This document shows positions 9,117-17,719 of a stretch of DNA of 22,512 nt, piece by piece. Positions within the stretch are counted from its first letter, which is position 1, and every line of letters starts with the position of its first letter. The translations under genes and the position numbers were made by a program. The stretch lies in assembly GCA_001586965.3 (NCBI GenBank), contig LUCW03001963.1:1-22512 (forward strand). Direction: 5' to 3'. Source of the stretch: Sphaeroforma sirkka. Lineage: Eukaryota; Opisthokonta; Ichthyosporea; Ichthyophonida. Under the pieces are notes generated by a model. That model was not told where the DNA came from. It saw nothing but the letters and a program-made list of their open reading frames with translations, and searched no databases.

Positions 9117-9120
9117 TCGT
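9117..9120. repeat. Target site duplication of element B, right copy (TCGT)
   Basis: Matches TCGT at 2890-2893. Beyond it the gag of element A resumes on the - strand (rc reads TCTGACCTTGACGA, as in B's own gag near 4610-4622). Confidence 0.9.
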
Positions 9121-10154
9121 CAAGGTCAGAATCCTTCAATAGACGGTCCTCAAGGACTTGTATACCAGAACGTAATGGCCTGAGACGTTGTAATCTGATT
9201 CTCACTTCTTCGTCTTCAGAGCTAGAGTGGGTACTCTCTAGTGAGGTACTGGTTTAACGATTACCAAAGTCGTGATTACCAGGGTTAGATGGTAAATGAG
9301 GATCGATGTTATGAGGGTGGTAAGCCTCATTGATTTCCATACGATCATAGCCTCTGACAGGGTTAGGTTTGTCGAGAGGATGCTCGATTGTAGCTTACAA
9401 GCTATAGATATTAAATCTTGAGGTTTTACCCACTTCACCAGCGGTAACTGGCTCAGTGGTAACCCTGCTGGCTGGTAAACCAGTGCGTCCCAGATTCGAA
9501 AACCGCCTCGGAATATTTTTTCTTCGGATTTGAAGAATGTCGGCCACGTGGGATATGATCGAAGGATCAGAAGCTGCGGCAGCGGCTAGCTCCTTTAAAA
9601 GCTCATCTGCGGTTCAAATGGCGTCGAGATTGAGAAGATACAACCACTCGTTGTCGAGTTTTGGCGTCCCCGACATTTGCGTCTTTCGCCCCAACATTCA
9701 GTGGCGAGGCATTCAGTGGTGAGGCATTCTATGAAATTTCACGAAATGGAACGTCGCCATCTTTGTTAATAGGTGGAGTGGACTGACTTTTAGTAGTAAT
9801 AAACCGTCGATCTCGAGACGATTCCTCCACTTGTTCAGGAGATATAGCCTTTCCAATCTCTGACTTTACGCGGTCAGATGGCGAGCTGATGCCCTGGGCT
9901 GCACTACTAGGAGACACACGGACGCTGGCGAGCCTTTCTGTGGCAGTTGAGGCCTCCGCTTCCAAGGCTTTATGGTCCAACGAGTCATCCTCAGAGTTTT
10001 CATCAAAACCAAGCTCAGAAACGGCGTCCTCTACAGCTTCAACTGCAGACTCAGTACTAGATGGACCAGCGTCCCCAGTAACCTCAGGAACTTCAACAGG
10101 CTTAGCTAGCTTAGAGCTGGCGGCTCCCTTGTCTTTAGAATTTCCTTTAGCCAT
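9117..10154 (-). pseudogene. Element A gag, 5' part, interrupted by element B
   Basis: Gag starts at ATG 10154 (MAKGNSKDKGAASSKLAKP) and is open to 9729. This is the best-preserved gag start in the window and shows what B's start should look like. It is acidic and Ser/Glu/Ala-rich, like a disordered matrix region, with no known fold. After a stop at 9729-9731 the match to B continues in changing frames (KTRQRVV, SQSRRHLNRR, then KPNPVRGYDRMEINEAY near 9380-9310) with further stops. At 9117 it is cut by the insertion of B and continues at 2893. Confidence 0.82.
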
Positions 10155-10340
10155 AGTAATAGCTCAAGAATAGGAAAATTAATAAAGTCTAAGTATAATA
10201 ACTAGCGTGTAGCTAACTAGGGTAGTATTAGCCACTATGAGGTAGTATAGAATACTGACAGTCCTGTCGCTGGATAGTAAGCAGTTATTAGACAGTCCAG
10301 AAGCAGTACACTACGGTAACTACTAAATAACTGAAAAATA
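10155..10340 (-). other. Element A leader between LTR and gag
   Basis: 186 bp from the LTR end to the gag ATG. It begins, on the - strand, TATTTTTCAGTTATTTAG, as in B, and again no TGG primer-binding site follows the LTR. No open frame of note. Confidence 0.6.
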
Positions 10341-10936
10341 TGTAAACTTCGATGGATATTTCTATGTTTTAAACTATGTTATACAAACTAAGATACAGTT
10401 TAAGTCCGTTAGAATTTAGCAGTGGTAGCTTGTGTAAGAATGATCGGGACTGCCTCTTGGTAAGAACCTTAATATCCCCGATCACACAGGACGTACCCTC
10501 TAGCTGTTCTATATTGAATAATTTTCAATAGAAGTACTAAGTGTTCATGACCACACGTCTAATTTGTAGATAGACACAAGAACGTATGTCAAGTTAATAC
10601 ATTAGCTAATATAAATAAAGTTCCATCTGAAGAAAAGTTAAAAAAGGAAAAAGACTTATTGGGATTTTGGAGATTGGCGGGAAGACCAAAACTAAGTAGT
10701 AGTTCAGAGATTATAAAATTTAGTTTATGATATCGTACATCTATCATCTCAAATAGGTCCAAGTAAATGAGTCATACCAATTACTCAGGCTATTGGAGCC
10801 ATCAAAGTGAATTTAGAACACTTGGAAATATTGGAAAAAGAACTTGTATTAAATTATATCAAATACAAATAAAAACCAATGTGTTATCTCATTTGATCTT
10901 GATATTTTAGACTGACCGGAGGCCGTATTTCTACAG
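10341..10936 (-). repeat. Element A 5' LTR (inverted relative to B)
   Basis: Reverse complement of the B LTR, from TGTAGAAATACGG (at 10936) to GAAGTTTACA (at 10341). It differs from both B LTRs by more changes than they differ from each other, which fits A being an older insertion. Directly outside it, at 10937, coding sequence of element C begins. The target duplication of A should start with the bases at 10937 (GATA), with its partner left of the window. Confidence 0.92.
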
Positions 10937-11586
10937 ATATGCAGAACAAGAAGCTGAACGTCGAAGTGCACACAGAGCGTGCGCAGAAGACAATGTCGAT
11001 GTTAGAGGAGCGGCACCGCAACTCAGACAAGGAACCCATACAATTCCAACTCCTCAAAGTCCAAAGATACCAAGCACTTATGTACTACGGACAACAAGCA
11101 CAGCTAGATGCTCTCATCGAGGCAAGGCAGACAAACAACCTGATGGGAGTGAGGGGTACTTATCAGATATAACACACCAAGTTTCATACTATGACTGAGG
11201 CAAGCATAAGTGCAGTATCCAAGGTGCAAGGAGACCGAATACTAAGGGAACAGTTGCGAGTGCAGAACAAGCGTCAAAACACGCAGACACCCAACCACAC
11301 TGAGAGTAGCACTACCGCTACTAACAAACGGCATAAACCAGACAACGAAGGACCCAATCAAACCAAACCAACAGGACAAACCCAAGAAAACAAAGGGTCG
11401 TGTGAGGAGCGTCCATGTCCCTATTGTAAGATATTTCCAGCCCCACATCGGTTCAGTCTATGTCCCAAGAAGGCTTTGAGTCAGGCCAAGCAGGCAGAAG
11501 CACAGGTCAAGAAGGATGTGCAAATAGCAAGACTGTCCATTACCTCTGGCAAGGTCGAAGTCATCACGGAGGGTGATGAACACTGA
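10937..11586 (+). pseudogene. Element C gag, C-terminal part with zinc knuckle
   Basis: An open frame from the A boundary contains a Gln/Arg-rich, probably helical part (KVQRYQALMYYGQQAQLDAL). It has one in-frame TAA at 11170-11172 and then continues in the same frame to TGA at 11584-11586. The second part is Asn/Thr/Lys-rich, as expected of an RNA-binding nucleocapsid, and has CPYCKIFPAPHRFSLC: a CX2C...HX4C knuckle with 6 rather than 4 residues between the second Cys and His. The start is removed by the insertion of A. Confidence 0.72.
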
Positions 11587-11610
11587 AACAACTGGTAGGC
11601 GGGAGCAAAC

Positions 11611-12198
11611 ATGATTGACCTGGCTGACGGGCTCAATGTATATACAGATGAAGAAACGCTGTTAATATATGCAAATGATTTAAATTACCAACCTTTATCC
11701 TTACTTCTCGCACCACGTGACCAACGTTTACACATTGATATACAAACCAATGGCAATGCATACAATGCACTGGTAGACTCGAGCGCACAACGCTCAAGCA
11801 TGTACAAGAGTGTAGTAACAGAACTATATCTCTCCATAACAGCGCAACCAGGTTATATACAATTAGCACAAACAGATACAAGAATATAACGCACAGGATC
11901 AACTAAAGTTTGTATTATAATTATAGTGGTAGGAAAACTTCTCGTGTTTTGAAGTATTGGATTTACCAGACAAGATGACACCAATACTTCTCGGTATGGA
12001 CATTCTACCATACATAGGTATATACATAGCAGAATTAATCAATCCACTTATACCAACAGATGCAAAATGGGAATCACTCCTCACGCCACATGAAGAGGAC
12101 CCTGAGCATGAACAAGAAAGTTTTAGGGAGTCTCTTACAGATCCTTTAGGTACCAAAACGAACATACCTCCGGACGTACATTGCAACCTACCAGGCTC
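11611..12198 (+). pseudogene. Element C protease, frameshifted
   Basis: After gag's TGA and a TAG, still in the same frame, an open segment (11611-11889) holds YNALVDSSAQRSSMYKSVV. The position matches the retropepsin active site, but reads Asp-Ser-Ser instead of Asp-Ser/Thr-Gly. A frameshift after 11889 is followed by an open part from about 11957 with MTPILLGMDILPYIGIYI, the ILGxDxL block. It would cleave Gag-Pol. The lost Gly suggests it is inactive. Confidence 0.7.
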
Positions 12199-12518
12199 CA
12201 CAGTCACAGTATCTGCAAGTGAAATTAATGTCAGACAAATGAGGCACGCGAAAGTCAACTTTGTACCTCACCAAGTATATTCCACAAACGGATGAGAATG
12301 TACAAGGGTGGCTTACAGATAGTCACATATACAAACGAACTACACCAACAACAGTAAACACAGTCACAGTATCTGCAAGTGAAATTAATGTCAGACAAAT
12401 GAGGCACGCGAAAGTCAACTTTGTACCTCACCAAGTATATTCCACAAACGGATGAGAATGTACAAGGGTGGCTTACAGATAGTCACATATACAAACGAAC
12501 TACACCAACAACAGTAAA
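12199..12518 (+). repeat. Perfect 160-bp tandem duplication in element C pol
   Basis: 12199-12358 and 12359-12518 are identical by eye over 160 bp, directly adjacent. They cover the linker between protease and RT (peptides VNFVPHQVYSTNG and YIPQTDENVQGWLTDSHIYK in two frames). 160 is not a multiple of three, so the duplication itself shifts the frame. Identity without any change, inside a strongly decayed element, points to a recent event or an assembly artefact. Confidence 0.95.
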
Positions 12519-13058
12519 TTTACCGTTGTTATCAGCAGGTGAACATTGCCAAACAGGTCTACTCAAGAAAGTAAGGACATGTCTTGACTTACGCGAGATC
12601 AATTATCAATATGAACAAGATAAGTTTGTGTTACCGAAAATAAAGGAAGTGCTACACAACCTACAAGGAGCACGGTTCTTTTCAAAGCTAGATCTCACAG
12701 GAGGGTTTCACCATATCCTAGTAGACGAAGCAAGCCAACACTTTTCACCTTCTCGTGGAGAGGAGCACAATACTTGTTCAAGTCAGCGCCGTGTGGCCTA
12801 CATTCACTCACAGCACAGTTCCAGAGAGTCATAGCAAACTTGCTCACAGACATCAAAGGAGTGCAAGTGTATGTAGATGACAAAGTCATTTCGAGTCTTA
12901 CAGAGGAAGAACACCGTAAGCCAGTTCTTATAATAATCAAGCGACTGAATGGAGCAAACTTCAGATTCAATCACAACAATTGTGCCTTCGCGGTCAAAGT
13001 GGTCAACATTCTAGGTGTGAAAGTCACCACACAGGGACTCAAAGCAGATTCTGAAAAA
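12519..13058 (+). pseudogene. Element C reverse transcriptase, frameshifted
   Basis: Fingers and palm are open to about 12735: RTCLDLREINYQYEQ, FVLPKIKEVLHNLQGARFF and SKLDLTGGFHHILVDEA, with the first catalytic Asp in the KLDLTGGF block. A frame change near 12738 leads to FTFSWRGAQYLFKSAPCGL and TAQFQRVIANLLTDIKG. VQVYVDDKVISSLTEEEH is the YxDD box (here YVDD), and NHNNCAFAVKVVNILGVKV follows in the thumb, ending at TAG 13059-13061. All key motifs of a Ty3/gypsy RT are present across two frames. Confidence 0.88.
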
Positions 13059-13061
13059 TAG

Positions 13062-13465
13062 AAAAGAATGATGGATTGGCCACTACCCAGAACAAAAAGA
13101 GATCTGCACACAGGACCATGTCCCCAACTTTGCCTACGCACCGTAACACTTCCGGATCCTAATGAAAGGAAAAACGAATCAGAACATATCCATGTTATGG
13201 ACTCCGGAACTCAAAAGGAAGTGGGAAGAACTCAAAGAAGCCATCGCCTGTTCAGCGACACTAGTATACCCTGTTGATGGGGTACCGTTTCAAATAATGA
13301 ATGATGCTAGTGATTATGGCATAGGAGGATGTTTATTTCAAGTCATCGATGGGGGTACAAGAGACATTCTCTACTTCCAAAAGGCTTGAATCCAGCACAA
13401 CAACGCTATGGCACAAATACCAAAGAGCTACTAGCACTGGTATACAGCCTGGAACATTCAGCCAT
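13062..13465 (+). pseudogene. Element C RT connection and partial RNase H
   Basis: MMDWPLPRTKRDL is the start of the connection region. In other frames follow LWTPELKRKWEELKEAIACS and NDASDYGIGGCLFQ, the first RNase H strand with catalytic Asp. After a stop at 13387-13389 and a frame change, LNPAQQRYGTNTKELLALVY carries the catalytic Glu. The remaining half (DHKxL block, HxPG...N...D.LSR tail), visible in element A, is missing: the sequence passes within about 30 bp to the Dam-like domain. So C too has an internal loss, at about 13460-13490. Confidence 0.8.
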
Positions 13466-13479
13466 AGACTGTATAATGT

Positions 13480-13852
13480 TACATCCCAGATTCTACCAAG
13501 AAACTGAACGACGGTTTGGGAGATTCACAGTGGATTTGTTGGCATAGGCACGCAATGCACACACAGATAAAGATTACACCAAAGAACAGAATGAGCTACA
13601 ACAAAAATGGGCGCAAGAAGTGAATGCATGGGCGAACCCGTCATGGGAACTCATACCTGATGTCCTTGACAAAGTCATTGAAGAGGCAATCAGCATCACG
13701 ATATGTGTACCATACTACCCCAATGCAACGTGGTTTCCAAAATTCTTGTCTTTACTGGGAGAAGACCCGGTGCTAGTGGAAAACATAAACAATACTTTCT
13801 TCAAAGGAAGGCAAGAAAGCTTGTGGCAAGACCCCAGGGTGTCACATTAGTC
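13480..13852 (+). pseudogene. Element C Dam-like domain
   Basis: ERRFGRFTVDLLA, then a TAG, then ARNAHTD: this fits the F-x-x-D-x-x-A-S-x-x-N opening of phage-type Dam methyltransferases, with the Asp kept. About 25 residues later QEVNAWANPSWELIPDVLDK holds the W-x-NPP[YFW] region as NPSW. EEAISITICVPYYPNATWFP is the strand ending in P with the following W. These blocks align with element B (6120-6536), although the two families differ elsewhere. Whether C's ancestor could methylate adenine, or the domain had another role, cannot be seen here. A stop after the A of LLA and another at 13848-13850 break it. Confidence 0.68.
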
Positions 13853-13954
13853 GCAAAGATAGGAGTGAGTCTCCAAACTTTGACTCAACTCGGGAACAAC
13901 CAGCTATACACATTGCAGCATCAGAACCAGTTCACTCTAGAGATGCACCACAGG

Positions 13955-14715
13955 TAACAGAATACGAGACACAGGTCAACATCATCGAGCAATACTACAA
14001 CTTGGGACATTACACTCCTGAGAAAATGGTACACAAGTTACAAGCAGAGGAACATGATTGGCTTGAGATCCAACAACATGTATACAAGTTCATTAAAGGA
14101 TGCACACCATGTCTCAAAAATGAGATACATAAAAAGAGATTTCATCCCTTAATACAATCAATCACCGCCGCATTTCCAGCTGACAGAGTCAAAGTGGACA
14201 CCATAGGGCCACTATTGGATTCCAACAGAGGACACATATATGTGTTAGTATAGCTCGATGTACACTCATCGTATGTCATATTACGTTCAATGATGGACAA
14301 ATCAGCGGCTACTATAGCACGCACGCTGGTACCAATCGTGTGTGAACATGGATTCCTAGAAATCATACAGACTGACCAAGGCATTGAATATGTTAACAAC
14401 ATACTTTCGAAAGTTGTTGAACAAGCACCAATGCAACACCTAGTCTCTCGGCCATATCAACCCAAAGTATTAGACGCGAACGAACGATCTCACATAGAGC
14501 TCATGCCACTGTTACAGAAATTCGTTGAGCAAAATCCAGGTAACTGGTGTTCACGACTTCCATTCGTACAGATAGGCCACAATCTGCGTACATCAAGAAG
14601 GCACAAGTCGCCACGATTTAACTTGTACTTTGGTCGCAGACAAGATCAACTAACAGACTACAACGAGCCAGTGACCGCACTAAGTACAACGGCATCTTGG
14701 GAAGAGCGACTATAG
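13955..14715 (+). pseudogene. Element C integrase, zinc-binding and DDE core, one in-frame stop
   Basis: The HHCC domain is YYNLGHYTPEKMVHKLQAEE then FIKGCTPCLKNE. The core has RVKVDTIGPLLDSNRGH (first Asp), EIIQTDQGIEYVNNIL (second Asp in D-x-G) and VLDANERSHIELMPLL (catalytic Glu). One frame carries all of this from about 13960 to TAG 14713, interrupted only by TAG at 14251-14253, so it is the best-kept integrase in the window. It would insert the element cDNA. The stretch 13853-13960 links it to the Dam-like domain and is not recognisable. Confidence 0.87.
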
Positions 14716-15146
14716 ATTCTAGAATAAGCCATACATCAGGCCACAACTAGACAATAATTTTGCACAATATCACGAAAAGTGAGCGCAGCATACGATCAAA
14801 ATAATACTAAAAAAGAAGTATGTAAACTTCCAAGAAGGGGGCCTTGTCAAGTTAACAGCACCAAATGTCGGACCATACAAAATAGTATGCACGGAGAGCA
14901 ACGGGTATTTTGTCTGTAACCTTGATGGGGCCAAAGACCCCTAATACCCTGACTCGATCAGTGATGAGCTACTTGGACTCGTAAAAAGGACCAGTGCTCC
15001 GGAAGCATTTACATTCAACAATCACGTACAACCAAACGAGGAGACTCAGTTCTCCTCGATAGTCGACGACAGGCCGTCCATCCGAGATGATGGATCCCTG
15101 GAGTACCTACTGTATAGGTGGGTCAGCCCGAGAGAACGTATTGAGT
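14716..15146 (+). pseudogene. Element C integrase C-terminus, GPY/F and chromodomain-like
   Basis: After the stop, reading continues with changes of frame: VNFQEGGLVKLTAPNVGPY and KIVCTESNGYFVCNLDG form the GPY/F module. Then SSIVDDRPSIRDDGSLEYLL and YRWV resemble the first half of a chromodomain. It ends at TAA 15144-15146, only four bases before the proposed LTR start, so the last helix of a chromodomain is lacking or very short. Confidence 0.65.
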
Positions 15147-15150
15147 AATT

Positions 15151-15528
15151 TGAGACCTCTTCTCAGATTATTCTATTTATAGGACACGGGCCACCGGTAA
15201 GTTTCTCAACCGATTCCCGAGAATGGATTAAGCCTGTCAACCGCAACATTCTAATAATAGCTGCGGTTTAATGGGAGTCACAACCTATGCGGAGAGGCAT
15301 CATGTGATCAGCGTGAGACTTGGTTACAGATAAGTTGAAATAGAAAAGCATCGAAGTGTTAAAGGGTTCCGTATAAGGTTTCTCATACTGACCATATGAG
15401 TTTTTACCCTGGCCAGCCCAAGCGGCTGAACAATAGCACAAACACCTTAGGTATAAAACCAAAGGTGAGGTCAGAAATAAATATATACATTTGCACTCAA
15501 AATCTGGCCTGAGACCTGTAGTCTCTCA
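15151..15528 (+). repeat. Element C 3' LTR candidate
   Basis: The proposed LTR begins TGAGACCTCTTCTCAG and ends GTCTCTCA, giving matching inverted ends TGAGA/TCTCA. Parts of it recur inverted at 15820-16089 and 16270-16450, and its end recurs at 15656-15697 and 16553-16596. No second full LTR of C is in the window, so the borders are inferred from termini and repeats only. The sequence after the end (15529 on) looks like an element leader, so this LTR may also be the 5' LTR of a further, rearranged copy. Confidence 0.6.
15452..15458 (+). promoter_or_regulatory. TATA-box candidate in element C LTR
   Basis: TATAAAA lies about 75 bp before the LTR end, with an AATAAA at 15476-15481 behind it. 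The related inverted LTR at 15820-16089 has TATATAA at the matching place. Position and conservation fit an LTR core promoter. Confidence 0.45.
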
Positions 15529-15655
15529 CTCCTCCTCAATTTTACAATCAACAAGGCCTGAAATCTGAAGGTTGGAATTGAAAACTGAAGGCTAATGAAG
15601 GCTGAAGACTTAAGACCTGAATTGTGAAATTGTTGACTCTGTAGATGGATTGGGT
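15529..15655 (+). repeat. C-family leader-like repeat, copy 1
   Basis: ATTTTACAATCAACAAGGCC and about 110 further bases recur at 16597-16732 with few changes and in both places follow an LTR end. It contains imperfect short repeats of the type CTGAAGGTTGG/CTGAAGGCTAA. It has no open frame and no TGG primer site right after the LTR. Confidence 0.65.
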
Positions 15656-15697
15656 TTCTTGCTGTAAAATCTGACCTGAGACCTGTAGTCTCTCAGG
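15656..15697 (+). repeat. Second copy of C-family LTR end
   Basis: TTTCTTGCTGTAAAATCTGA to GTAGTCTCTCA repeats the last part of the LTR (compare 15500-15528 and 16553-16596). It is followed by unrelated sequence (GGATCGTCCACG). Two LTR ends about 170 bp apart suggest a rearranged or tandem arrangement. Confidence 0.6.
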
Positions 15698-15819
15698 ATC
15701 GTCCACGTGCTAAGTATATACATCAGGATGAAGCATCTAATTAATGGTAGAGTCGCTGTGTTTAGTATATGTTGTTAGAGTGTGGTGTGGTGGACTATAA
15801 GTAAAGTGCAAATGTATCT

Positions 15820-16205
15820 AAGGTATGGTGCGCTTGGATAAATTTATTCATGATCTCACCCTCAGTTATATACTGATGGTGTTTGTACCAGTGTTCAACC
15901 ACTTGGGTTGGCCAGGGTAATAACTCATATGATCAGTATGAGAACCTTATGCAGAACACTTCAGCACTCGGACATATTTCCTAGAAATAAATATATCATT
16001 CTCTGTTACTACACTCAGTCTCGGACCTCGGCTCTCGGCTAGCCAGCGGCCCGTGTCTTATAAATAGAATAATTTGAGAAGAGGTGTCAAATTACTCAAT
16101 ACGTCCTCTCAGGCTAACCCACCTATACAGTAGGTACTCCTGGGATCCATCACTTCGGATGGACGGCTGTCGTCGACTATCGAGGAGAACCGAGTCTCCT
16201 CGTTT
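15820..16205 (-). mobile_element. Inverted C-family fragment: pol tail plus LTR
   Basis: Read on the - strand, 16205-16090 matches the end of C's pol (chromodomain-like part, with the same ATTGAGTAATTTGA end, frameshifted by a one-base loss). 16089 down to about 15820 matches the LTR: TGACACCTCTTCTCAAATT, then a different stretch of about 50 bp, then GAAGTGTTCTGCATAAGG and the following LTR parts. It forms an inverted repeat with 15045-15490. Confidence 0.78.
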
Positions 16206-16269
16206 GGTGCCTACTGCAATGGACAGATGGGGAGTGTATCTGGACGCACGAATCAGACATCGCAGATGC

Positions 16270-16450
16270 TGATGTCATTACAACATACCCGATGCTTTCT
16301 ATTTCAACTTCTCTGCAACAAAATCTCACGCTGATCATATGATGCCTTTCCGCATAGGTTGTGACTCACATAGAACCGCAGCTATTATTAGAATGTTGCG
16401 GTTGATAGGCATAATCCACTCTCGGGAATCGGTTGAGAAACTTAATCTGC
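16270..16450 (-). repeat. Inverted C-family LTR U3 fragment, out of order
   Basis: The reverse complement matches 15197-15360 of the C LTR (AAGTTTCTCAACCGATTCCC, CAACCGCAACATTCTAATAA). On the - strand it lies before the pol tail, not after it, which is the wrong order for one simple copy. The same block is missing from the LTR part at 15985-16036, so a piece was moved or two copies are mixed. Confidence 0.75.
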
Positions 16451-16552
16451 TCTCGGAAGTCTGTTAAGTGATAACTCAACTCTTGAGAGTAATTTGAGTA
16501 ACTTGATTAGCTCTCGGGAGTGAGCTAATTCTGATGACTTTCATAAATCAAA

Positions 16553-16734
16553 GATCGTTTCTTGCTGTAAAATCTGGCCTGAGACATGTAGTCTCTCACT
16601 TCTCCTCGATTTTACAATCAACAAGGCCTGAAGTCTGAAGGTTGGAATTGGAAACTGAAAGCTAATGAAGGCTGAAGACTTTAGACCTGGATTGTGAATA
16701 GATTGTGAAATTGTTGACTCTGTAGATGGATTGG
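16553..16734 (+). repeat. C-family LTR end plus leader, copy 2
   Basis: TTTCTTGCTGTAAAATCTGG ... GTCTCTCA followed by the leader repeat seen at 15529-15655. A short extra duplication, GATTGTGAATAGATTGTGAA, is present near 16690. Same orientation as C. Confidence 0.75.
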
Positions 16735-17130
16735 GCGATAAGCGTTGAACCAATATATATTTGTCGAAGACGTTTACCATTGGTGCTGTTAAGTATTGTC
16801 TCGATGAAAATTGTTGAAACGAGATCTCCTGTACACTGACAGGCTTCACGACGGGCGTGGATAATCTTCTGTACGGGGACAGGCATTACAATTTCGCAGA
16901 TAAAAATACTCGAGATTCTCTTGAAAAATACATTTTGCATACTGAATCGGTGTGGACTGTGGCGTGGATGCTGGGGGACAGCTTCCTTCTGTGTTGTGGC
17001 ATATTGGGTTGACTTTGGGATGTGACCTGAGAGGCTGAGACTCGAAGACTGTGAGGCTAAGATTTTCTCTTGGGTCTTGGAATGTACGGCTTTAATGCTG
17101 CGGTCTGGCTACTATCCTTAGTATTGTTGC
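16735..17130. other. No gene recognised
   Basis: Follows the leader repeat. It holds loosely repeated CTGAGAGGCTGAGACTCGAA-like words that resemble the leader style, and a short imperfect repeat (CTGTACACTGACAGGC/CTGTACGGGGACAGGC near 16828 and 16870). Open frames here are short and match nothing I know. It is probably untranslated or decayed element sequence. Confidence 0.4.
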
Positions 17131-17149
17131 TTTTTAAAAAAAGTTAAAT

Positions 17150-17693
17150 TTTTGATCGAATTATTTCCACTACTGAACTTTGAGCTTTTGAGGTCTAAGG
17201 TGTTACCATCACTACTAATTATGTCGCCGCAGTCTTTGCATCCTTTGCAGGTATTGTTCGAATAACTAAATACCCCCATACCAAATTCAATATATGTAGG
17301 ATAAATTTGGTGCTTTCGTTGATGCAACCGCCTTAGGAATAAGCTCGATTTTCATACGAGCCCATGGGTATCGTGCGGTAATACTCATTAAAGGGTGACA
17401 TCCTTTCTCCATAGTATCATTTCCTAAGCACATACAGTACAATTTCTGTGCCTCTTCCGTGATTGGAACCAATTGTGTTCATTATCCCATGTGACTGCCG
17501 GTGCCGGATGAATCTGTTCATTAAATTGCCATGTCAACTGTATCTGACGATTGACTTCTACATGCCCTGGGTGGTTGATCACAGTATCACCCGCACATAT
17601 TTCAGGAACTGATTCAGAGACCTGTCGTGTATGTTTGATCATATTCGACTGTGCCCAATACTCTTGAGAACGTGCAATAGCCTCTTCACACAC
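17150..17693 (-). pseudogene. Fragment D: integrase zinc-binding and core start
   Basis: The - strand shows VINHPGHVEVNRQIQL and, after about 40 residues, RNCTVC: an HHCC-like domain. One frame change later LGNDTMEKGCHPLMSITARY and PWARMKIELIPKA align block by block with element C (CTPCLKNE, FHPLIQSITAAFP, RVKVDTIGP). The first catalytic Asp is Glu here. Further down, GCKDCGDIISSDGNTLD at about 17255-17190 may be the second Asp region (IIxSDxG). The copy is old and broken. Confidence 0.62.
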
Positions 17694-17719
17694 AGGTACC
17701 TCTAGCCCTAAATTACATC

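Larger units (their letters stand above)
10937..15528 (+). mobile_element. Element C, 3' portion of a second Ty3/gypsy-type family
   Basis: A different family from A/B, on the + strand. It runs gag (part), protease, RT, partial RNase H, Dam-like domain, integrase with GPY/F and chromodomain-like end, then a 3' LTR candidate. It begins abruptly at the outer edge of A's LTR, so A was inserted into it, and its 5' LTR and gag start must lie left of the window. It has many stops and frameshifts, a tandem duplication and a loss in RNase H. Confidence 0.87.

Noticed and set aside
9238-9438. Similar hydrophobic 66-codon frame on the - strand
   Set aside because: Same shadow of gag in element A; its presence in both copies reflects the DNA similarity, not a conserved protein.
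12199-12518. Could be a CRISPR-like or regulatory tandem array
   Set aside because: Only two units, directly adjacent with no spacers, and they are pol coding sequence.
15268-15462. 64-codon - strand open frame
   Set aside because: Lies within the C LTR, on the antisense strand, with no recognisable motif.
10937-15528. Element C as a DIRS-like or tyrosine-recombinase element, because of the Dam-like domain
   Set aside because: An HHCC zinc domain and a D, D, E integrase core with GPY/F module follow the Dam-like domain; no tyrosine recombinase motif is seen.
16084-16272. 62-codon + strand open frame
   Set aside because: It is the antisense of the inverted copy of element C's pol tail.
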